Origin: Fibrella rubiginis
GTDB lineage: Bacteria > Bacteroidota > Bacteroidia > Cytophagales > Spirosomataceae
Direction: 5' to 3'
DNA: 64,000 nucleotides
NCBI RefSeq assembly: GCF_017353185.1
Contig: NZ_JAFMYV010000015.1
Span: 62,001-126,000, forward strand
Shown here: piece by piece, positions 53,200 through 61,689 of the stretch
How the letters are laid out: each line of letters begins with the position of its first letter
Position numbering within the stretch: position 1 is the stretch's first letter
Notes under the pieces: model-generated
Told to the model about the DNA's origin: nothing
What the model saw: the letters and a program-made list of their open reading frames with translations, nothing else
The model's database searches: none
Position numbers and translations under genes: made by a program

Positions 53200-53310
53200 A
53201 CTAATTAACCACTGGATCCTAAACTTTTTGCGTAATTCAGCAACGCAACTTTGATGTAGCCTGTCTTGGCGGGTTCATCGTTGAGCTAATTTTTTCACTA
53301 CCAATCCGTC

Positions 53311-53778
53311 ATGAACCAGTCCCGCCTTGTCCGACTTCAGAGCCAACCCGATGCCCTGTCTGATCTGCTGGCCGGCTTATCGGTGGCACAGTGGCAACGG
53401 CGAGTTCAGCCGGGCAAATGGTCGATTGCTGAGCAGCTAGCGCACCTGGCCCGTTATCAGGTTGTGTTTCGGCAGCGCATCGACCTCATCTGCCAAACCG
53501 ACCAACCCCATTTCGACCGGTACATGGCTGATGATGATCCCGACTTTGCCCCCTGGCTGACCCGTTTGCCCGACGAGCTACTAACCCAACTGCAACAGGA
53601 TCGGGCCGAGATCAACAACAAACTGGCTGCCCTGACCGGTGGGCAGTTGCGCCGGACGGGCACTCACCCTACGTTTGGCGCGATGGACATTGAGGGATGG
53701 ACCGAGTTCTTTCTCCTCCACGAAGCCCATCATTTTCTGAGTATCATGCGACTGGCAGCTTCGGCGCGGCACGGGTAA
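53311..53778 (+). CDS. DinB-family four-helix protein
   Basis: The 155-residue product has the DinB/DUF664 layout: WQRRVQPGKWSIAEQLAHLARY with the first metal-ligand His, FDRYMADDDPDFAPW, and a late HEAHHFLSIM that provides the other His residues. Members are putative metal-dependent transferases, some using bacillithiol or mycothiol; the substrate here is unknown. It lies alone, with a hairpin after it. Confidence 0.85.
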   Translation: MNQSRLVRLQSQPDALSDLLAGLSVAQWQRRVQPGKWSIAEQLAHLARYQVVFRQRIDLICQTDQPHFDRYMADDDPDFAPWLTRLPDELLTQLQQDRAEINNKLAALTGGQLRRTGTHPTFGAMDIEGWTEFFLLHEAHHFLSIMRLAASARHG

Positions 53779-53811
53779 ATTTGGCTATAACGTCGTTTGA
53801 TAGATTAATGG

Positions 53812-53933
53812 TTTTTTGGACAGGATTAGCAGGATTTCAAGATGAACAGGATTTCCTTTTTACGCTGGATACAATCAGTAGAGCAAAGAAAAATCCTGTT
53901 CGTCTTGAAATCCTGCTAATCCTGTCCAAAAAA
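53812..53933. repeat. Gene-border hairpin, CAGGATT words
   Basis: Arms 53812-53854 and 53891-53933 (43 bp) pair with one mismatch around 36 bases. They consist of GGACAGGATTAGCAGGATTT-like words with T- and A-runs at the outer ends, so it could terminate transcription in both directions. Confidence 0.95.
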
Positions 53934-53967
53934 TCTTATCTAAACATTAAGCCAAAACCTAATCCCT

Positions 53968-55005
53968 GTGCAGCCCGTACCTATTAAAACCACCGTTGTT
54001 GGCTCGATGCCTTTTCCCGGCTGGCTCGAACACGCCACCCAACACCTCGATCAGTTTGGCCCCGCCGACGTCAACGAGATGATCGAAGACGCTGTCATAA
54101 CGGCCATCCATGACCAAACCACGGCGGGTCTCGACGTGATCACCGACGGTGAACAAACCCGGTTCGATTTCAATCTGTCGTTCTATGGCTACATCAAGGG
54201 CATCGAAAACAACGACACCGAACTGCGCAAATTTGGTCCGCCTGCTCACGATCAGCGCGGCAAGCATACCATCACACAGCCCCTCACGGCTCCGCGCGGG
54301 CTGGGCGTAGTAGAGGAATATCAACGTCTAAAACGGCTGGCCCCGGCCGATCAACACCTGAAAATGTCGATCCCCGGTCCCTACACCCTTAGTGGACGAT
54401 TATTGCCAGGTGAGTTCTACAAAGACCGCTGGGAGGTAACCGAGGCACTGTTGCCGATGGTGCGCAAAGAGATAGAAGACCTGGTCGCCTTGGGTGTGGA
54501 AGAAATCTGCGTCGATGAGCCATCCATGAGTTGTTACGCCTACCGCGAAGACACCAAACGGTTTGTCGATATTTTCAACCGCACGGTGGCGCCCGGCGTG
54601 GGCAAAACGCGGCTATCCATGCACCTCTGTTTTGGGAATTACAAAGGCCGGTCGGTGGGAAGAAAAAGTATCGCGCCCATGCTGCCCGATTTTCTGGATA
54701 TGACCGTCGATGAACTGCATTCGGAAATGACGATTCTTAATTTTTCGGAAGTGCATTTATTGGAACGCTTCGCCGAAAAATTCGATGTGGCGGTGGGCGT
54801 CATCGACGTGAAAAGTTATTACATCGAAACCCCCGACGATGTAGCCGAGCGAATTCGTAAATGCCTGCCCTACGTACCTGCTAATAAACTCGCTGTGGCC
54901 CCCGACTGCGGCATGAGCCAGACTGCCCGCTGGGCCACCAAACAAAAGCTCACGAATATGGTGGCAGGTGCCAAAATCATCCGGCAGGAATTGGGATTGG
55001 TGTGA
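53968..55005 (+). CDS. Short MetE-like methionine synthase
   Basis: The 345-residue protein corresponds only to the C-terminal catalytic half of cobalamin-independent methionine synthase. It begins with KTTVVGSMPFP and has GLDVITDGEQTRFDF, SIPGPYTL, the zinc ligands His219 and Cys221 in SMHLCFGNY, probably Glu253, and Cys314 in APDCGMSQTARW. Short forms of this kind are known to act as folate-independent methionine synthases or related methyltransferases; which methyl donor is used here cannot be told. The start is GTG at 53968, since no ATG precedes the conserved sequence. Confidence 0.85.
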   Translation: MQPVPIKTTVVGSMPFPGWLEHATQHLDQFGPADVNEMIEDAVITAIHDQTTAGLDVITDGEQTRFDFNLSFYGYIKGIENNDTELRKFGPPAHDQRGKHTITQPLTAPRGLGVVEEYQRLKRLAPADQHLKMSIPGPYTLSGRLLPGEFYKDRWEVTEALLPMVRKEIEDLVALGVEEICVDEPSMSCYAYREDTKRFVDIFNRTVAPGVGKTRLSMHLCFGNYKGRSVGRKSIAPMLPDFLDMTVDELHSEMTILNFSEVHLLERFAEKFDVAVGVIDVKSYYIETPDDVAERIRKCLPYVPANKLAVAPDCGMSQTARWATKQKLTNMVAGAKIIRQELGLV

Positions 55006-55077
55006 GATAATGAGCTAAAATCCATGCAAGCTCTGGTAGGAATCTTCCATCAATAGATAAAGAGTTGAGGTCCATGT

Positions 55078-55122
55078 ATCGTCCCATCAGGGATCGGTCG
55101 TGTACCTCCCTGACGGGACGAT
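55078..55122. repeat. 16-bp hairpin after the MetE-like gene
   Basis: ATCGTCCCATCAGGGA at 55078-55093 pairs with TCCCTGACGGGACGAT at 55107-55122 with one mismatch. It covers the proposed start of the following parvulin-like frame, which casts doubt on that start. Confidence 0.8.
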
Positions 55123-55519
55123 TCATGAAATCGACTCAAGCGAAACCATCATTGATGTTGGCGGAAATGCTACGCTTGTGCTCATGTACAGCCGGGTAAC
55201 AAATAATAATGTAGTCTACACCGATTCGACCGCTATACTAGAAATTCAATCGCTTTACAGGATGTTAAAAAACGGCTATAATTTTCATGATCTTGCCGTA
55301 AAGTATTCACAAGACCCCGGTTCTTATAAAAGTGGTGGTACATTAAAACCATCTACAACGGATGACTATGTTCCTGAATTCAGGAGTGCCGTTTTAGCTT
55401 TAACGAAAGACGGCATATCGAGGCCGTTCAAGACAGATTTTGGTTACCATATTGTCCAGTTAGTTGGCGTAAAGGAGGGCTTATATACTGCACGACATAT
55501 TTTATTACGGGTAGATTAG
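55100..55519 (+). pseudogene. Parvulin-type peptidyl-prolyl isomerase, probably a fragment
   Basis: The open frame of 139 residues carries a single PpiC/parvulin domain from about residue 45: LKNGYNFHDLAVKYSQDPGS, SGGTLKPSTT, FRSAVLALTKDGISRPFKT and FGYHIVQLVGVKEG. Exported parvulins of this kind normally have a signal peptide and a chaperone domain, and both are missing. The only early start, GTG at 55100, lies within a hairpin. It may be the 3' remnant of a longer gene. An independent small cytoplasmic isomerase is the alternative. Confidence 0.6.
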
Positions 55520-55543
55520 CGAACTTATACTTAGTAATGATCT

Positions 55544-55597
55544 TGCCATTTTGGCTCAAAAAATAACTCAAAACGCCAAAAAACTGCCATTTTGGCC
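55544..55597 (+). promoter_or_regulatory. Tandem TGCCATTTTGGC elements upstream of clpB
   Basis: TGCCATTTTGGCT at 55544 and TGCCATTTTGGCC at 55585 are two copies of one near-palindrome, 41 bases apart, with a half-site-like CGCCAAAAA between them. They lie 72 to 125 bp before the clpB ATG. Spacing of about four helical turns suggests an operator for a dimeric heat-shock regulator; this is inference. Confidence 0.5.
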
Positions 55598-55668
55598 TGA
55601 AAACAGCTACGGATCGAGATTTGTTTAGATAGGGTTGTGTACCAAACACCGGACACACAACCTGAACC

Positions 55669-58299
55669 ATGAATCTCAACCAATATACCGTAAAGGCGCA
55701 GGAGGTGGTACAGTATGCCGCCCAACTGGCGCAGGGCAACCAGCAGCAAACCGTTGAAACCGGCCATGTGTTGAAAGCCATTTTAGAAGAAGACCCCAAT
55801 GCCACCGGCTTTCTGGCCAAAGCCATAGGTACCGATGCCAGCCGCATCAACCTGGCGCTGGACGCCATCGTGAAGGGCTATCCCAAAGTGGTCGTCAGTG
55901 GAGATCAGCAAGGTATCTACCTCAGCAACGACCTTAACGCGGCTATGCAGCGAGCTACCAACGCGCTCAAAGACTTTGGCGACGAATACGTAAGTGTGGA
56001 GCTATTGTTGCTGGGTTTGCTGGGTGGAAAGGACGCCGTAGCCACCCTGTTGAAAGACGTGGGCTTTACCGAAAAGAACCTCAAAGACGCTATCAAGACC
56101 CTTCGGGGCAAAAACAACGCCGTGAAAAACCCGAACGCCGAAGCGACGTATCAGTCGCTGGAACGCTACTCTATTAACCTGAACGAACGGGCCCGGACCG
56201 GTAAAATTGACCCGGTCATTGGTCGCGATGAAGAAATTCGGCGCGTGCTGCAAATTTTGAGCCGCCGCACCAAAAACAACCCCATTTTGCTCGGCGAACC
56301 GGGCGTGGGTAAAACCGCCATTGTGGAAGGTCTAGCCCAGCGCATTGTGTCGGGCGACGTGCCTGAGAACCTGAAATCGAAGACCATCGTGTCGCTCGAT
56401 ATGGGTCTGCTCATTGCCGGGGCCAAGTATAAAGGTGAGTTTGAAGAACGCCTCAAAGCGGTCATCAAAGAAGTGACTGATTCGGAAGGCCAGATCGTGT
56501 TGTTCATCGACGAAATCCACACGCTGATTGGCGCGGGAGGCAATGGTGAAGGGGCCATGGATGCTGCCAACCTGCTGAAGCCGGCCCTTTCGCGGGGTGA
56601 ACTCCACACCATCGGGGCTACCACGCTGAAAGAATACCAGAAGTACATCGAGAAAGACAAGGCACTGGAACGTCGTTTCCAGGCCGTTATGGTCGATGAA
56701 CCCAGCGTTCCCGATGCTATTTCGATCCTGCGGGGCATCAAGGAAAAATATGAACTTCACCACGGGGTGCGCATCAAAGACGATGCCGTCATTGCCGCCG
56801 TGGAGCTGTCGAACCGCTACATTTCCGACCGTTTTTTGCCCGACAAAGCCATCGACCTGATGGACGAAGCCGCCGCCAAACTACGCCTCGAAATGGACTC
56901 GGTACCCGAAGAACTCGACGAACTGAACCGGCGCATCATGCAGCTCGAAATTGAGCGCGAAGCCATTCGTCGGGAAAACGACAAAGAGAAAGAATCGTCG
57001 CTAAACCGGATCATTGCCGACCTGAGCGAACAACGTAACGAGCTGAAAGCCAAATGGGAAACCGAAAAAGAATCGGTGAACGAAGGCCGGACGCTGAAAG
57101 AGCAACTCGACCAACTGCGGTTTGAAGCCGAACAGGCCGAACGCGCCGGCGACTACGGTAAAGTAGCCGAAATTCGTTACGGACGCATTCCCGAACTGGA
57201 AGGCAAACTCAACAACCTCGCCACCGCCGAAACCGACGAACCCACTACCGACCGTATGCTGCAGGAAGAAGTTACCGCCGAAGACATTGCTGAGGTGGTG
57301 GCCAAGTGGACGGGTATTCCGATGCAGAAAATGCTGCAGAGTGACCGCGATAAGCTGCTGAACCTAGAAAAAGAACTCGGTAAGCGCGTGGCTGGTCAGG
57401 CCGAAGCCATCGAAGTGGTAGCCGACGCCGTACGCCGCAGCCGGGCCGGTATGCAGGACCCCAAGCGGCCCATCGGCTCGTTTATTTTCTTGGGTACCAC
57501 CGGTGTAGGTAAGACCGAAGTGGCGCGCACCCTTGCCGAATACCTGTTTAACGACGAAACCGCCATGGTGCGGATCGACATGAGTGAGTATCAGGAACGC
57601 CACGCTGTGAGCCGATTGATTGGTGCGCCTCCGGGCTATGTGGGCTACGATGAAGGTGGTCAGCTAACCGAGGCCGTACGCCGCAAACCCTACAGCGTGA
57701 TCCTGCTCGACGAGATCGAAAAGGCCCACCCCGACGTCTGGAACATTCTGTTGCAGGTGCTTGACGAAGGTCGGTTGACGGATAACAAAGGCCGCACAGC
57801 AAACTTCAAGAACACGATCATCATCATGACCTCGAACCTGGGGAGCCACATTATTCAGGCTAAGTTTGCCGAAGATGAAGGCTGGAATCACACGCTGGTG
57901 GTAGAGGAAGCCAAAAACGAGGTGATGGACCTGCTGAAGCAAACCATCCGCCCCGAATTCCTGAACCGGATTGACGAGATCGTGCTGTTCGAACCGCTGA
58001 CGAAAGCCAACATCCGGCAGATTGTGAGCATCCAGTTTAAGCAGATCCAGCAACGCCTGGCTGAGAGCGGTATTCAACTCGACGCCACCGATGAGGCCTT
58101 GGACAAATTGGGCGAGGAAGGTTTCGACCCCACGTTTGGTGCCCGTCCGCTGAAGCGCGTCTTGCAACGCCGCGTTCTGAATGCGCTCTCGAAAGAGATT
58201 TTATCGGGTCATGTTAAGAAAGACAGCATTGTGCTGATGGACGTTGACTCTGATGGTGAAGTAACCTTCGAAAACGTGGGTGGCGAGATCGAGATTTGA
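55669..58299 (+). CDS. clpB: ClpB disaggregase
   Basis: ClpB is a hexameric AAA+ chaperone that pulls apart aggregated proteins together with DnaK. The 876-residue product has the Clp_N domain (residues 1 to about 145), first ATPase module with Walker A GEPGVGKT and Walker [11 protein letters not shown], the coiled-coil middle domain (about 415-530, rich in [17 protein letters not shown]), second ATPase module with GTTGVGKT and [15 protein letters not shown], and the C-terminal D2-small domain ending in ENVGGEIEI. Its 3' end and terminator have diverged copies downstream. Confidence 0.97.
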   Translation: MNLNQYTVKAQEVVQYAAQLAQGNQQQTVETGHVLKAILEEDPNATGFLAKAIGTDASRINLALDAIVKGYPKVVVSGDQQGIYLSNDLNAAMQRATNALKDFGDEYVSVELLLLGLLGGKDAVATLLKDVGFTEKNLKDAIKTLRGKNNAVKNPNAEATYQSLERYSINLNERARTGKIDPVIGRDEEIRRVLQILSRRTKNNPILLGEPGVGKTAIVEGLAQRIVSGDVPENLKSKTIVSLDMGLLIAGAKYKGEFEERLKAVIKEVTDSEGQIVLFIDEIHTLIGAGGNGEGAMDAANLLKPALSRGELHTIGATTLKEYQKYIEKDKALERRFQAVMVDEPSVPDAISILRGIKEKYELHHGVRIKDDAVIAAVELSNRYISDRFLPDKAIDLMDEAAAKLRLEMDSVPEELDELNRRIMQLEIEREAIRRENDKEKESSLNRIIADLSEQRNELKAKWETEKESVNEGRTLKEQLDQLRFEAEQAERAGDYGKVAEIRYGRIPELEGKLNNLATAETDEPTTDRMLQEEVTAEDIAEVVAKWTGIPMQKMLQSDRDKLLNLEKELGKRVAGQAEAIEVVADAVRRSRAGMQDPKRPIGSFIFLGTTGVGKTEVARTLAEYLFNDETAMVRIDMSEYQERHAVSRLIGAPPGYVGYDEGGQLTEAVRRKPYSVILLDEIEKAHPDVWNILLQVLDEGRLTDNKGRTANFKNTIIIMTSNLGSHIIQAKFAEDEGWNHTLVVEEAKNEVMDLLKQTIRPEFLNRIDEIVLFEPLTKANIRQIVSIQFKQIQQRLAESGIQLDATDEALDKLGEEGFDPTFGARPLKRVLQRRVLNALSKEILSGHVKKDSIVLMDVDSDGEVTFENVGGEIEI

Positions 58300-58320
58300 T
58301 TGACACCAACTTCATCAATC

Positions 58321-58357
58321 AAGCCCCGGCTGCTGCTAGAGCGGTTGGGGCTTTTTG
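58321..58357 (+). terminator. clpB terminator
   Basis: AAGCCCCGGCTGC pairs with GCGGTTGGGGCTT (three G-U pairs) and is followed by TTTTT. It starts 21 bp after the clpB stop. Confidence 0.85.
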
Positions 58358-58388
58358 TTAAATTTGCGTGCATTAACTAAGCCAATTT

Positions 58389-58598
58389 ATGCCACACGTA
58401 CAATACGTTACCGACACCAATGGCAAGCCGCTGTATGTGCAAGTACCCATTAAGGAATACGAGAAATTGTTGGCCGATGCCGAAGAGCTTGCCGACATTG
58501 CCGCTTACAAAAGGGCGAAAAAGAACCCCGGTAAGGCCGTTCCGTTTGCTGAAGCTTTTGCCGAGGTAGAAGCGCATCATGATAAACAGATGTTCTGA
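58389..58598 (+). CDS. Antitoxin of a RelE-type toxin-antitoxin pair
   Basis: The 69-residue product (MPHVQYVTDTNGKPLYVQVP at its start) has a short N-terminal beta segment, a helix YEKLLADAEELADIAAYKRAK and an acidic C-terminal tail, as in small RelB/Phd-like antitoxins. Its stop codon directly precedes the toxin ATG with no gap. It should bind and neutralise the toxin and repress the operon. Confidence 0.8.
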   Translation: MPHVQYVTDTNGKPLYVQVPIKEYEKLLADAEELADIAAYKRAKKNPGKAVPFAEAFAEVEAHHDKQMF

Positions 58599-58856
58599 AT
58601 GTATACGGTTGTCATCACAGAATACGCCATTCGTCAGTTAAAAAAGCTTAGTCCTCAAGTGGTTACGAAAATTAAGGAAGCTATTGCCGATCTAATGTAC
58701 GAACCCCGCCCGCACAATCACATCAAATTAACCAACGTTGAAGCCTATCGTATTCGAGTTGGTAATTATAGGGTGATCTATGAGATTAACGATAGTGTGC
58801 TGACTATTTCGGTAGTGGAAGTCGCTGACCGAAAAGAAGTTTATAAAAAACGTTGA
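58599..58856 (+). CDS. RelE/ParE-family toxin
   Basis: The 85-residue product has the RelE fold pattern: YTVVITEYAIRQLKKLSPQV, then EPRPHNHIKL, YRIRVGNYRVIYEI and VVEVADRKEVYKK. Toxins of this class cleave mRNA on the ribosome; the basic residues in RIRVGNYR and the final KEVYKKR fit the active region. The stop codon is followed within 7 bp by a remnant of the clpB 3' end. Confidence 0.9.
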   Translation: MYTVVITEYAIRQLKKLSPQVVTKIKEAIADLMYEPRPHNHIKLTNVEAYRIRVGNYRVIYEINDSVLTISVVEVADRKEVYKKR

Positions 58857-58863
58857 TCTCACC

Positions 58864-58944
58864 GAAGACGGCATCGTATTAATGGACGTTGACGCCGATG
58901 GTGGAGTGACGTTTGAAAACGTGGATGGCGAGATCGAGATTTGA
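58864..58944 (+). pseudogene. Duplicated clpB 3'-end remnant
   Basis: In frame, this stretch encodes EDGIVLMDVDADGGVTFENV and then DGEIEI and a stop. It matches the last 26 residues of the clpB product ([20 protein letters not shown], then GGEIEI) at 21 of 26 positions. No start codon or upstream clpB sequence is present. It is followed by a terminator, as in the parent gene. Confidence 0.92.
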
Positions 58945-59003
58945 TCAGTTTCGAGCTTATAAACCAAGCCCCGACCGCAGCAAAGCGGTCGGGGCTTTTT
59001 GTT
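58941..59003 (+). terminator. Terminator of the clpB remnant, copy A of a 63-bp repeat
   Basis: AAGCCCCGACCGC at 58966-58978 pairs perfectly with GCGGTCGGGGCTT at 58985-58997, followed by TTTTT. The whole 63-bp segment recurs at 59701-59763 with four differences. Confidence 0.92.
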
Positions 59004-59044
59004 ATCTTTGTTTAGTACATCATTTCTTGCTAACACCCGATGTT

Positions 59045-59269
59045 ATGGTCGCCCCAACTAAACTGACTAACCTGCAACTGGAGTTGTTACAAACGTTTGC
59101 TTATTCATTGCCCGATGAGCAGTTAGTTGAGATTCGTACACTGTTGGCGCAATACTTTCTGGATAAGACAGATGCAGAAATGGACCGTCTCGTTAACGAA
59201 AACGGTTGGGATCAGTCTACATTCGATGCCTGGGCGAAAGGCCATGAACGCACAGTGTACAAACCATGA
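59045..59269 (+). CDS. Antitoxin partner of the PIN toxin
   Basis: The 74-residue product (MVAPTKLTNLQLELLQTFAY at its start) is helical, with LVEIRTLLAQYFLDKTDAEMD and a C-terminal WDQSTFDAWAKGHERT that could wrap the toxin. Such short proteins regularly precede COG1569-type PIN toxins. Its stop overlaps the toxin start by 4 bp (ATGA). An upstream in-frame ATG at 58913 is rejected because it lies in the clpB remnant. Confidence 0.8.
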   Translation: MVAPTKLTNLQLELLQTFAYSLPDEQLVEIRTLLAQYFLDKTDAEMDRLVNENGWDQSTFDAWAKGHERTVYKP

Positions 59270-59685
59270 CCATGCGGGTTTTGGTTGATACAAACGTATT
59301 GCTGGCAGCTTTGCCTAAACTATCGCGTTATAGGCCAATTGTTAACGCTATAGCTACTGGACGCATTGAATTGGTGGTTAGTACGGCCATTCTGTTGGAA
59401 TATCAGGAAATCTTAACTCAGAAAACGAACAGCCATGTCGCTACTAATTTTCTGGAATTCCTAACCAAGATGCCTCACGTGATTCGTGTAGGAACGCCAT
59501 TCACTTGGGGTCTTATTACTGAAGATTTTGATGACAACAAATTTGTTGATGCAGGATTGATTGCTGGAGCCGATTACATTATTACGTACGACACCGACTT
59601 TAATGTAGTTAAAGAAAACGCCTTCCCTCGTATTGGCGTTGTTAACGCCGATGAATTTCTGGTCTTGCTGGAAGAAAATAGCTAG
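59266..59685 (+). CDS. PIN-domain toxin (COG1569 type)
   Basis: The 139-residue product starts with RVLVDTNVLLAALPK and has the PIN acidic residues Asp8, Glu45 (LLEYQEIL), Asp90 or Asp95 (EDFDDNKFVDAG) and Asp109 or Asp111 (ITYDTDF). PIN toxins are metal-dependent RNases. ATG 59266 overlaps the antitoxin; an ATG two codons later is also possible. It is followed by copy B of the 63-bp terminator repeat. Confidence 0.9.
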   Translation: MTMRVLVDTNVLLAALPKLSRYRPIVNAIATGRIELVVSTAILLEYQEILTQKTNSHVATNFLEFLTKMPHVIRVGTPFTWGLITEDFDDNKFVDAGLIAGADYIITYDTDFNVVKENAFPRIGVVNADEFLVLLEENS

Positions 59686-59700
59686 CTCACCAGTTAACAC

Positions 59701-59763
59701 TTGATCAGTTTCGAGATTATAGACCAAGCCCTGACCGCAGCAAAGCGGTCAGGGCTTTTTGTT
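59701..59763 (+). terminator. Terminator after the PIN toxin, copy B of the 63-bp repeat
   Basis: It is 59 of 63 bases identical to 58941-59003. Two of the four differences form a compensatory pair in the stem (C-G in copy A, T-A in copy B), so pairing is kept. AAGCCCTGACCGC at 59726-59738 pairs with 59745-59757 and TTTTT follows. Confidence 0.92.
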
Positions 59764-59770
59764 GTTGCTG

Positions 59771-60574
59771 TCAGCTTCGGTGTTGGTCGAAAAAAAGTAG
59801 TACATCGGTGAGGTGTTCTTCCCAATACGGCCATTCGTGACCACCCGGGTGTTCGGCGTAGCCATGTGGAATCTGAGCCTTGACGAGTTCCTGATGTAAC
59901 AACCGGTTGTGCTCAATCAGTAAATCGTCGGTCCCGCAATCGAAGCAGAAGGGTGGGAGGTGATCGCGGTTTTTCATCATCAGCGCCAATACCGACTCGT
60001 CTGTGGGGTCGACCTGAGCATAGTCGCTACGGGGTTCTTCCACAAAGAGTGGCAGTTGATCCAGGTGTGTAATCGACGACAGGCCATACGCTGCCCGAAA
60101 CCGCTGCGAATAACGCGCCGCCAGCCGCAACGCCCCAAAGCCGCCCATCGACAGCCCGGCAATGAACAGATCGGGCGAAAACCGGACGTCGCTGCCCAGG
60201 GCTTCGGACACGGCCTGAGGCACATCGTCGGTGATCCAGCGGTCGAACCGGCGTTGGTGATGGGGCAGGTAGCCGCTGCCATCGCCCCACAATCCATCCG
60301 ACGGCATAACCAGCGCCAGGGGCCGTATTCGTCCCTCCTGAATCAGTCGCGCCGCCGTTAGGTGAGCACCGCCTTTGTGTGCCCACGCCCAATGGCTGCC
60401 ATACACGCCATGCAGAAGCAATACCATCGGCAGCGGCTTTTTCTGATCAAAATTACCTGGTAACCAAACGGTTATATCGCCTCGTCCTGCCAGATTTGGC
60501 GTTTTGACGGTGATGTGGCGTAACCCGTCGTGCTCAAAACGAGGGTCAGACAGTTCGATGGTTCGAAAGGGCAT
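59771..60574 (-). CDS. Esterase-D-type alpha/beta hydrolase
   Basis: The product of about 267 residues has the putative-esterase fold: DITVWLPGNFDQKKPLPMVL, the oxyanion region LLLHGVYGSHWAW, the nucleophile elbow GLSMGGFGALRLA, FDCGTDD with the likely acid, and the catalytic His in HPGGHEWPYWEEHL. Family members hydrolyse S-formylglutathione, feruloyl or other esters; the substrate is unknown. ATG 60574 is chosen because upstream residues are the shadow of the neighbouring gene. It is 8 bp downstream of the alcohol dehydrogenase gene and probably co-transcribed. Confidence 0.88.
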   Translation of the reverse strand: MPFRTIELSDPRFEHDGLRHITVKTPNLAGRGDITVWLPGNFDQKKPLPMVLLLHGVYGSHWAWAHKGGAHLTAARLIQEGRIRPLALVMPSDGLWGDGSGYLPHHQRRFDRWITDDVPQAVSEALGSDVRFSPDLFIAGLSMGGFGALRLAARYSQRFRAAYGLSSITHLDQLPLFVEEPRSDYAQVDPTDESVLALMMKNRDHLPPFCFDCGTDDLLIEHNRLLHQELVKAQIPHGYAEHPGGHEWPYWEEHLTDVLLFFDQHRS

Positions 60575-60582
60575 GTTGTTGG

Positions 60583-61689
60583 TCAGTTCATCAGCACGAC
60601 TCCCTTTGCATTGCGGCCGTTGAGCATGTCGTCGAAGGCTTCGCCGAGTTGCGAAAGGGCATAGGTGCGGGTGATAAGGTCGTCGAGAAGAAGGTCGCCT
60701 TTTTGGTACAGGTTCAGCAAGATGGGGATGTCGACGTTGGGGCGGCATTTGCCGTAGAGGGGGTTGATGTAAACTTTGTCCCACTCAAATAGCCGCATAT
60801 CGATGGTGATTTCCTGTTCGATGCCGCTCACCTGGCAGGCCACGCCCGCGTTACGGACCATTGCCAGCGGCACGGCCCCCAGTTCGGGAATGGCGGTGCA
60901 CTCGAAGGCATAATCGGCTCCACGACCACCAGTAAGGCCCTTTACCTGCGTCACGGCCTGTTGCAGCAGATGGTCGGCGCGGTCGGCCAGGATTGTGTGG
61001 GTAGCTCCGTAATGGGTAGCCATCGCCAGCCGGTTGGGGTTCACATCGACGGCAATAACCATTCCGGCTCCGGCAATGCGCGCGCCCTGAATCACGTTCA
61101 GCCCCACACCCCCCGTGCCCACCACGACCACCGACCGCCCTGCTTTCACCTGCGCCGCGTTGATCACCGACCCCACGCCCGTCATGACGCCGCACCCCAC
61201 AATGGCCGCTGCCGGAAATGAAATGGGCACGGTAGTCTTCACTACGGCGGCTTCACGCACCACGGTAGCTTCTGAAAGAGTCCCCAGGCTAAATGAGCGT
61301 TCGATGGGATTACCCTGGTAGGTAGTGCGTTCCAGCGCGGCGTGCCCACCGCTAACCCGGTTGCCCGCCGTCACCGGCGAATTAATTTCGCAAATGTGCT
61401 GATTGCCTTCCAGACACTGAAAACAGTACCCGCAGGGGATGGCCCAGTTCAGAATAACCGCGTCGCCGGGCTGTACGCTGCCGACCAATGGCCCCACGGC
61501 CCGCACCACGCCTGCGCCTTCGTGGCCCATAACAATGGATTTTCCCCACGACAACGAGTCGAAATCGGTATGGCAGATGCCGGCCGCCTTCATGTCAACC
61601 AGAACCTCATCGCCCTGTGGTTCGCTCACGTTGAGCGTGTCGATAACGAATGTTCCGTCTCCGGTGGCAATGGCGGCTTGTACTTGCAT
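60583..61689 (-). CDS. Zinc-dependent alcohol dehydrogenase (class III-like)
   Basis: The product of about 368 residues has the catalytic-zinc ligands in AAGICHTDFDSL, MGHEGAGVVRAVG and VGCGVMTGVG, the structural-zinc lobe CGYCFQCLEGNQHIC, and the NAD motif VVVGTGGVGLNVIQGA. It is close in layout to glutathione-dependent formaldehyde and benzyl-alcohol dehydrogenases. The linked esterase gene would fit a formaldehyde-type detoxification pair (dehydrogenase plus S-formyl-thiol hydrolase), but this is only suggested by context. Confidence 0.9.
   Translation of the reverse strand: MQVQAAIATGDGTFVIDTLNVSEPQGDEVLVDMKAAGICHTDFDSLSWGKSIVMGHEGAGVVRAVGPLVGSVQPGDAVILNWAIPCGYCFQCLEGNQHICEINSPVTAGNRVSGGHAALERTTYQGNPIERSFSLGTLSEATVVREAAVVKTTVPISFPAAAIVGCGVMTGVGSVINAAQVKAGRSVVVVGTGGVGLNVIQGARIAGAGMVIAVDVNPNRLAMATHYGATHTILADRADHLLQQAVTQVKGLTGGRGADYAFECTAIPELGAVPLAMVRNAGVACQVSGIEQEITIDMRLFEWDKVYINPLYGKCRPNVDIPILLNLYQKGDLLLDDLITRTYALSQLGEAFDDMLNGRNAKGVVLMN

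Noticed and set aside
58913-59044. Longer form of the PIN antitoxin starting in the clpB remnant
   Set aside because: The extra residues read through the remnant and its terminator in a different frame and cannot be functional sequence.
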